64,000 bases of DNA from Onchidella celtica. Lineage: Eukaryota > Mollusca > Gastropoda > Systellommatophora > Onchidiidae. The stretch's first letter is position 1; every line of letters starts with the position of its first letter. The DNA is taken from NCBI GenBank assembly GCA_963931925.1, contig OZ007581.1, forward strand, positions 12,020,192 through 12,084,191, written 5' to 3'. The notes below the pieces were generated by a model, which was given only the letters and a program-made list of their open reading frames with translations, was not told where the DNA came from and made no database searches. A program made the translations under genes and the position numbers. Shown piece after piece: positions 56,581 to 64,000 of this stretch.

Positions 56581-57516
56581 CCACATTGTTACGAATCTGG
56601 TACTAAAGGGTGGTAGTGCCCTCTAGCTGTTATGAAGAGGGTCTTCTCAATGATGGAATTATGACTGCATTTTAAATCGAGAGGTATTTACTATTTACTC
56701 TTTCGTACCATGCCACACACTAAGAACAATCTGAATAAGTTTCATAAACAGACCTGCAGGGCCACAAATTTAATTACATTAAATTTCCTAACAATTTTGT
56801 CTAGATCTATTACATACTAAAAGACAACATCAGCAGCATCAAATGAAAATTCAATAATATGTCACTAGAAGTCTTCTCTAGATTCCTATAAGGTTATGAT
56901 CATTCTGACTCACTAACAATTTAAGTACTAGTTATATATCTCTCAGATATAGTCTGCCTACTATCTATCAAGCAATATACTAATATCGTCTCTGGCGACG
57001 ATGTCATCTCAGCTATTTGTGCCTACCGCTTATAATGGATCAAGCTCGTCAATATAAACTGACGTAGTTAAGTCTATTGGATCTACTCTAGGATGGGCTG
57101 GCAATCCCCAGCCTCATCCAGACAAATCAATCCCAATTCACAGATGTGTATGCCAAACATTCATACTAGTGGCAAGTCAATATAAATCTTTGTCTTGCAT
57201 TCTTGGGTAGCACTCCTAGCATATGCGGCAATCCTGTCCTACTGGATAAATTATGTCCAGTTCCTCGTTCATTGTTGAATCATCAAAGGACAAACACTTA
57301 CACTTGGTCCCTGGTATTAGAAAAACCAGGGAACAGTAGACAATAGCAGTGGGCATATCTCATTCAAGCATATGGCTTCATCTCAATGTCTATAGTGGAC
57401 TAGACATGAATCAACAGTCTTATGATTCTTCAGGCAGAATCGTGCCGACGCCTGCACAGATTGGAATTTTCTGTATGGAGTAATGGACAGCGGATGAGTT
57501 CTTTTGTTTCTCGGGG

Positions 57517-57542
57517 GCCTCAGCATAGTGCTGTTGGCCCCC
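57517..57542. repeat. Hairpin-forming palindrome
   Basis: GGGGGCC and CAGCA on the left pair with TGCTG and GGCCCCC on the right around a three-base loop, with small bulges. Confidence 0.7.
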
Positions 57543-57862
57543 TGTTCTTGATTTTCTCTCTCTTTGGTCGTTCTTGTTGTTGTTCTTTTTTTTCTTTCTT
57601 TCTGTTGTTGTCTTCATTCTTCGTGGTATTTTATATTTATTAATTTTTGGGATGCGCCAAGGCAAGGGCAAGGACAAGACAGGAAACAGGGGAAGACAGA
57701 GAAGCAGTTCTAGGACACTGTCCCTTTCAGGAGTTTGATCCCTTTATAGCCAATATAACATGTCACTAATTGACTGTTTTCTTCTGGAGCCCCAGTTAAA
57801 ACAAGTAATAAGATATTAGGACCTAGCAGGGCTCTAGAGTTTTTGAATTTTGGTCTTTAGTT

Positions 57863-57895
57863 CTTGGTGCCGCCAGGGAGCCTGGCGGCACCAAG
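57863..57895. repeat. Perfect 15-bp hairpin
   Basis: CTTGGTGCCGCCAGG and its exact inverse complement are separated by only GAG. Flanking TAGT and ACTA extend the symmetry. CTAG then T follows one base after the stem. Confidence 0.85.
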
Positions 57896-58084
57896 ACTAG
57901 TCCCGCAGCAGAGCATAATTTCAGGGATCTTATTAAAAACTCTGCGTTGGGTGGTCCCGGGTGCAATAGGCATCCGAGGCCATTGTTTCTGCCTGTATGG
58001 CTGGGTCGGCAGAAAGAGTCTGTCGGCCCTGGCAGATAAAAGAATAACTGTTCTAAAATAAATTTATATCACAAAACAATGTGT

Positions 58085-60022
58085 TTGTATATTAATATAT
58101 TTATTTATTTAAGATTTTTTAATTAAAATATTGTAGTTACGTATATATTTATTTGTTTTATATTTATAGCTGGCGAGCCCTCTGTCAGTCCGTGCGCGGT
58201 TGAAACGGCGTCACCCAGCCTCCGGCCCCCACCGGTGGCCGACCTCAGCACGCTATTCCGCGATGGGATTTTGAGTGGTGCCATTGCTACCATGATCTGC
58301 CAGGTCAGGGGTGCCAGCTTTGTTACAGTCAACATATAGATTTATTTTGTTGACAAGGGCCCTTTTTTCTTTTTTAAAACTATTGTCTACAAGAGACAGG
58401 ACACCGGCCAATGTAAATGGTTTTTTCGTTTCATTAAATAACCTTTTAAGTTTATTCCTTTCTATTACATTTTTCTTACAGTTAAAAAGAATGTGCTCTG
58501 TCGTCATGGGCACGTCGCAGAGATTACAATTAAAGTTGCCCCTAAGTCTGTAAGTTTCTATTCTTAGGGTATTTAGGCCTAGCTCGCTGGGAGTGCTAAA
58601 ATCCATGACAAATGTTTCCCAGTTCTGATATATCTGCTTTATAATGTTTACTTTTTGATTTAGGTATCCTTCAAATTCAGTTTTCCAAATTTCATTTATA
58701 TGTTTTTTAATTAGACTATAGATGTCACTTTTATCTAGTTTAATATTTAGAATTTCTGTTTTTGTTGTGGCACTCTTAGCCAGGAGGTCGGCCCGTTCAT
58801 TCCCGGTGACCCCCACGTGGCCCGGTATCCATAGCAGGACCACGTCTGTACCGCATCTGAAAATCCTATCTACAAGTGTGATAATGCTGTGTATCATGTT
58901 GTGTTTGCTGTTAGACTGGCTTTCTGTCTGTATTGTCTTTATGGCTGATAATGAGTCTGTAAGAATGGTCACCCGTCGGTCCGTGATCCGGCGGGCGTCC
59001 AATTCTATAAGTGTTTGTTGTATTGCGTGTAGCTCTGCGGTGAGTATACTCGTGTTGTCTGTGATTCTGATTGACCTATCTAAGTCTGTGTCTGTGCTGT
59101 AGATGCCCAATCCCACACGCCCGTCCTCTGTCTTCGACCCATCCGTGTAAATTTTCTCTGTGTGTTTGTAGTATCTTTCTATGTGTTCGTACACCCTGGC
59201 TTTCATAATGGTAGGTGTATCTAGTTTTTTACTGATTTCATCTGCCAGGGCGGTGTCTAAGGTGAGTCCCGCGAGCCCCCAGGTTGGTGGAAGTGGGAGG
59301 TGGCAGTCCAGCTGGAGATTACCGCCCCCGAGTTTGTGGGATAGATCAATCATGTTATGGATTAAACTTTTATTTCTTAATGTGTCTAGTCGCGGCTTTC
59401 GTTTAAGTTGGATTTCAGTTTCATAGTTTTCAATGATGGTGTTTATAGGGTTGCCTGGATTTAATTTTGTTCTGGCCCAGTATTTAAGGATGCTTTTAGT
59501 TCTTTCCAGATGTAAAGGGGGTATTTTAAGAGCCGCATTTAATTTTAATTGACTGGGTCCACTGTGTATTTGTGAAAGATTTTTAAGGGCTGAGTACTGT
59601 ATAGAATCCAGGCTGTCTAAGCTAGTTTTGTTTCCTGTGTGATAGAGCTCCTCCCCGTATGAAAATCTAGCCCTAATATAGTTGTTATAGAGGAGAAGCC
59701 TAGTTTTGAAGGGGGCGGCGTATCTCCAGCCGGAAATCCTTCTCATTACATTTAAGACCCCCAAACTCTTTCTGGCTCTGTCACCGATCTGCTCCCTATA
59801 TGTTAAATTTCGATCCAAAATGACCCCCAAAAATTTTGCCGATGACGTGGAATGTACAGGGGTGCCTTGAATTTGGACTTTTCCATTCTTTTTTGAGTTA
59901 TAAAAGACTAATTGTGTTTTCGAGGCGTTTGCTTTTAATCCCAAATATCCTAACTGTTCAATAATATTGTTTGCCTCGTTTTCTAAAACTTTTGGTAATG
60001 AGCTGCGTGTTACTTTGCCCAA
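58085..60022 (-). mobile_element. I-group LINE with RNase H, 5'-truncated
   Basis: A frame of about 589 codons, open to 58253, begins just after the RT catalytic motif (IIEQLGYLGLKANASKTQLV) and continues with SSAKFLGVILDRNLTYREQI and YNNYIRARFSYGEELY. A complete RNase H domain follows at about residues 290-415: YTDGSK (D294), AELHA (E330), TDSLSA (D356) and GHVGVTGNERAD (D412). A C-terminal CNLCDVPMTTEHILFNC zinc-binding motif follows. RNase H plus this motif is typical of I/Nimbus-type LINEs. The 3' end is a GC-rich UTR and an A/T-rich tail near 58085-58170. The RT front half and ORF1 are missing. The first codon used here is an in-frame TTG at the truncation, not a true start. Confidence 0.85.
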
Positions 60023-60569
60023 TTTACCTTTCCTAAAGTAATGGACATAGGTATGGCTACGCTTTTATACTGTGCAGCCACCTGCAAATTACCGTCCAAA
60101 TCCCTAGATTTGATTGGTGCATCCATGCGAGCTCATCTCGCAGTATTAATATATTCTACGTGGGAGTTGGTCACGGCCTTGTACTAAAAACAGACAAGGT
60201 CAAATTAAAATGTCAAAACAATTACTGAAATCTTTAAACCCTCGTGCTTTCTACATTTTATGTACGAATTTCTGAACGCGACTAAGCGTCTTAAACTATC
60301 TATCCTTATTCACCCCTTCTCTTCCCTTCTAAGTGTTCATCAAAATCACGGGGTCGAGAATTGCACTGTCACTCCTAACTTATCCATTTATTCTATCTCG
60401 CCCCACTTTCTTTCCATCTCTAAGAAAAAGTGTTTCAAAAACAAACTGTTCACGAGAACAGTTCAAGGACAAAATTACGCTGGTTATAATCAACGAGACC
60501 GTGAAAAATCAACTCCTTGCGAGTCGTGACCCAGCACGGCAATTATAGTACTTAAACCATGACACACAT

Positions 60570-61232
60570 CAATCGAATACTTGCAAAATACGTTCTTAAA
60601 ACTGGTTGTAAACCCTTCAATACATTGTCATGCTCCAAAGTAAAGTCCTCAATTACTTACGCATTCTTCATCTTTATCACTAAAAGAATAAATTAAAAGA
60701 AGAAAAAAAAAAGCTTTTTCACAGTAAGTGGTCAAAAGTGTGATATAGGCAATTTGCATTGTAAATACATCAAGAGGCCCAGACCTGTGTATGACTCACT
60801 TTTAACTTAGATAATTTATTGCTTCTCTGCCTATTTCAGAGATAAAATATCTTTCTTAACGGTTCCCGTTCAATTCAAACTATCTAATCGGAATTTGGGA
60901 GAGGCGATAATGTCAATAAATTAATGCACTTTGCCCAACTATGAGCTCAGATGTTTGTGCTTGACGTTATGCCAAATATTAATGGTTCTAAAATAAGCTG
61001 TCCACAGCAACATAACTAAGGGGGGGGGGGATGAGTGGGGATACAGGGATAAAATAGTGCGTTGTATTGCACCGATCTCAGATACAGCACAGGAGAGTAT
61101 AAGTCATTATAACACAGTAACTGTATTATCGATGTGTTAAGCACATGAACGTGTACCTGCTGGCACTTTGAGTTCCACCATTTTTAATTTTCATTACAAT
61201 AAATTTCTGTTGACAATGTACTAGATTTTTGG
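60570..61232. other. Intergenic / 3' region of the minus-strand gene, no gene seen
   Basis: AT-rich, with a poly-G run at 61021-61030. It probably includes the 3' UTR of the gene ending at 61233. Confidence 0.35.
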
Positions 61233-61793
61233 TCATTTTTTGTCCTTTCGGTGTGAAATGTCACATTCTTTTATCATTGTCAACAAATCCCCCAGAAGGA
61301 CGATACCAAGCACTAGTGATATGAAAATTATCGCTACTGAGCCGATCGCTACAGAGGAAGGTCTTCCATCAGGAATCGAAATTTTCATTCTCCTATAAGA
61401 GGATGTCGATTCTTTATCAATATGCAAGGTGCGGTAGATCTGATCTACAATATCTTGAGTATACTGCATACCAGGATTATCAGTTGTCTTTGGGGTATCG
61501 GTAGTAGGAGAAGAAACGTCCATGTATGAAGTTGTCCCATCACGGAATTCAGAGCTTGGTTCTGTAACTGAGGTATCATCACTGACTGATGTAGTAGTGA
61601 ACGTAGTGATATTCTCATGTGTTGTATCGAGGGTGGTTGATTTGATGCCGCTGCTGGTGGTACTTTGCTGGATGGTGGTGCTATTGTTGCTGAAGCTTGT
61701 AGTATCTGTGGCAGGTGGTGGACATGTTGGGGGTGGGACCGAAGTGGCTGGTTCGGAGTGCAGAGATGCCAAGTAATTGCCCTGATTGAAATC
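61233..61793 (-). CDS. Last exon: stalk, membrane helix, cytoplasmic tail
   Basis: After TTCTCCCAG the frame reads DFNQGNYLASLHSEPATSVP, then about 100 residues dominated by Thr/Ser/Pro (likely O-glycosylated), a stretch with IVDQIYRTLHIDKESTSSY, then the helix VAIGSVAIIFISLVLGIVLL and a tail ending ISHRKDKK. The ending -KDKK resembles a KKxx-type retrieval signal but does not match it strictly. Confidence 0.82.
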   Translation of the reverse strand, partial: DFNQGNYLASLHSEPATSVPPPTCPPPATDTTSFSNNSTTIQQSTTSSGIKSTTLDTTHENITTFTTTSVSDDTSVTEPSSEFRDGTTSYMDVSSPTTDTPKTTDNPGMQYTQDIVDQIYRTLHIDKESTSSYRRMKISIPDGRPSSVAIGSVAIIFISLVLGIVLLGDLLTMIKECDISHRKDKK

Positions 61794-63413
61794 CTGGGAG
61801 AATAACAAGTAAAGACTTTAAAAAAAAAAAATATGACTACGCCAAAAACGATCATAATTTGGTAAATTACACGAACATTCCACATTACAGTCCCTGGGGA
61901 AATAAACGAAGTAAGCTATTTCAAGATAACTGAGCCCCTTCCAGAATTTGTGTATCCAAATTTGGCTTGGCCTTTGAAACCTTTTTGTCTTAAATAAAAA
62001 CTATGGTTTCATTTAAACTGCAAGAATATGCAAACATTAAACAAAATAAGAAAATGACGCACTTAGTGTGAAGGACGATTATTAAAAAAAAAAAAAGAAT
62101 AAATTCAGCTGAGATATCTGTCTTTCATTCTCACATTATTATTATTATTGCTATCATTATTATATTAATGTTTATCTGTCGTGCTCAAATGTAAGATGGA
62201 GAAAGAAATTATCAATCTGAAGGTTTTTATTATTGGAGTGTATCGACTTGTAATCCACTCACATATATTTCAGTTGTCCCATCCCAGAGTCCCATAGGGT
62301 GGCACAGACTCGATCCCTGTTTAGTAGCAAACAGATACGCTGCAAATCTGGTCATATGATTGGTTAGGTGAAGATGATAGTAGAAACGTTGATCCTTGGG
62401 GAGGTGATAGTAACAGCCGGCATAGTTTGAGCCTGGAGAAAAAGGGGAAGAAAAGGAAAAGAAAATATCACGCAAACTAAAACAAATATATCACGTGAAA
62501 TTGGTTCAAATACATGAAATTCGGGGGTGCCTGAGCAAAAACCGTATCGGCATTCTTGTCAATGTTACAGGAGAGTAATTTGAAAGTATGACATGAAGTA
62601 TCAAATGTCTGTTACGACCTTTATTTCCTCATCAATAATTAAGTCAATAACTTCGAGAACGGAATTCACATCATGTAAAAATGTAATACTTACCAAAGCA
62701 AAACAGAATAATTATGAAGAAAGGCAAAAAATTGAAACTTTTCGACTTACGGTGTTTGCAGGGACGCCCCTCGAAATGCAATAATATAAACAGAGAGTAT
62801 GTATGTATAGAGAGGTTTCACTATTGGTCGATTTGCAATGCGAGACACGGGAGGCTCTCGAAAACCACTGTTAACATGGATTGGAAAATAGGTCGCTGTG
62901 GTACATTTCCAAGGCAGTTAAAATGGCTCTAAATAGTTTCAATCAACCCAAATATATAAAGAAACCACAATAAATAGATATACACACTATCTTGGGTGAA
63001 GAAGGTCTCTTTAAAATTCTCCAATTTCTTGTTTACCACAGCGACCTAGTTTCGCAATGCGGAAGAGAGATATCTTTATAAGTCTGTACTCTCTGTTGTA
63101 AAGACTGTTGTGAGATCAAGACGGCCTTGACCTCCATGGGCGTGTCATGGTCCCCATCTAATCCTTAGGCTCACGGTGCATTGCATTAAGTCTGGTTTTC
63201 CTCGGTTTTGTGTATGAAATAACCTACCAGTTACATTCTGACACACTGGTCTGCTACTGTTGACATACTTCATGGTCAACAATGACGTCATAGTTGCAGG
63301 AACAATGGCAGCGATGTACACGCCATAGCCATCCAGGCGTGACGTCGTCTCGAAATCGTACTGATGACGCCAAAGATTCGTGTGAAACAATGATGTTAGG
63401 CATGAGGGAAGAC
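61233..63413 (-). CDS. Type I membrane protein with mucin-like stalk (3' part of gene)
   Basis: Three minus-strand exons join in phase: 63413-63228 (phase 1-1), 62432-62263 (1-0) and 61793-61233 (0 to stop). They give a cysteine-bearing extracellular region, a Ser/Thr/Pro-rich stalk, one membrane helix and a short basic tail. The 5' end, with the signal peptide, lies upstream, outside or unrecognised near the window edge. I do not recognise the extracellular fold. The build (small ectodomain, glycosylated stalk, single helix) suggests a cell-surface receptor or adhesion protein. It converges with the lectin-Ig gene. Frames and splice sites look intact. Confidence 0.72.
62263..62432 (-). CDS. 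Middle exon, cysteine-bearing ectodomain
   Basis: The acceptor TTCTCCAG leads to GSNYAGCYYHLPKDQRFYYH, then LFATKQGSSLCHPMGLWDGT and TEIY before GTGAGTGG. Two cysteines here and two in the upstream exon could form two disulfides. Confidence 0.75.
63228..63413 (-). CDS. Upstream exon of the minus-strand gene
   Basis: The acceptor TATCCAG leads to LPSCLTSLFHTNLWRHQYDF, then ETTSRLDGYGVYIAAIVPAT and SSRPVCQNVT before GTAGGTT. NSS and NVT are possible N-glycosylation sites. The 2-base start means a further upstream exon exists. Confidence 0.72.
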
Positions 63414-64000
63414 CTGGATACGAACATGGTAAAAAGAAAAATGTAAACTGGAGAATCGGGTCTGATCATGACAAACTTAATTGAATAAATTATAATTAAA
63501 AGGTCAGTATCTAACTCTGCTGTTGCCTTTACCGGGTTAAATTACTTGATTTATTAACATGTAACAGCCAGAACCGATGTTGGAGCTACCTAAACAACAA
63601 TACAAGCACCAAATAACACAGTTTTCCGGGTGCGCGAGTTTACCACCTGCCGCTGAAAAGCAGACAGAACACAATAACCCTCCCCCCCCCCCGCCCCCCC
63701 CCTCGCCCCTTTTCCCAGGCAGAAGTAGACGTAAATGGAAATAGGCCTATAATATGCATACACACGCGCGCACAAATGCATTAGCATTATACGTAGACAC
63801 CAAGCACACACTTGTACCAAAACTTTACTATGTCACCAAAGACAGTGTTTTAATGTGAAACGTGCACAATTATATTAATTTTATATGACATACAAACAAC
63901 CCATACAACTGAAAATACACAGTAATATAACAGGCTGGATTTCATTTTACATCATACACAGGTACGAAACCAAGCCGGATGGGCACGCCGGATCTACGCC
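63414..64000. other. No exon recognised
   Basis: Contains a poly-C/G tract near 63683-63702. It should be intron of the minus-strand gene; the next upstream exon was not found. Confidence 0.35.

Larger units (their letters stand above)
56587..60564 (-). mobile_element. Solo LTR 'd', same family, split by an I-type LINE
   Basis: On the plus strand it starts TGTTACGAATCTGG and ends TTAAACCATGACA, flanked by CACAT at 56582-56586 and 60565-60569. It shares ACCTGCAGGGCCACAA and GGCTGGCAATCCCCAGCCTC with copies a-c. On the minus strand a CCAAT (GCACCAATCAAATC) and a TATA box (CAGTATAAAAGCG) lie at about 60120 and 60070. A LINE sits just downstream of that TATA box. The interval 57430-58080 has no counterpart in the other copies and may be a further insertion. 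Confidence 0.7.

Noticed and set aside
58311-59426. Plus-strand frames
   Set aside because: Antisense of the I-group LINE.

Overview
The window looks like nuclear DNA from a marine mollusc, most likely a gastropod. That is an inference from multi-exon genes with GT-AG introns, lectin/immunoglobulin receptor-like genes, abundant RTE-, CR1/L2- and I-type LINEs, hAT elements, long terminal repeats and many microsatellites. There is no operon-like layout, rRNA, tRNA or CRISPR array.

Layout. 1-20.9 kb is mostly repeats: an old LINE RT relic (1325-2345, minus), one small secreted cysteine-rich peptide gene (5798-5966, minus), a hAT element (8869-10823) with an RTE LINE inside it, a 179-bp hAT MITE (12613-12791), a LINE copy (about 13310-18560, minus) split by a solo LTR that itself holds another solo LTR, a CR1/L2-like LINE tail (19195-19535) and a minisatellite. 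21.0-55.8 kb is one large host gene on the plus strand. It encodes a signal peptide, a C-type lectin domain (CTLD) over four exons, then five Ig-like domains whose eight exons join in matching phase, then less certain tail exons. Its introns carry solo LTRs, one nearly intact Ty3/gypsy-group element (27188-34917) with an integrase-before-RT domain order, an RTE LINE fragment and minisatellites. 56.6-60.6 kb is another solo LTR with an RNase H-bearing I-type LINE inside. 61.2-63.4 kb is the 3' half of a second host gene on the minus strand: extracellular cysteine-bearing exons, a Ser/Thr-rich stalk, one membrane helix and a short tail. The two host genes converge tail to tail.

Main points. The host gene joins a lectin head to an Ig stalk, the reverse order of the known snail CREP proteins (Ig first, lectin last). 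Its second exon is split by a solo LTR and also has an in-frame stop, and the proposed tail exons have stops too, while every Ig exon is intact. It may be a recently decaying paralogue or a gene with exon-skipping or truncated isoforms. Five copies of one unnamed LTR family were delimited by matching or near-matching target-site duplications, so the history of nested insertions can be read directly. All exon joins, phases and duplications were worked out by eye; no database search was possible.
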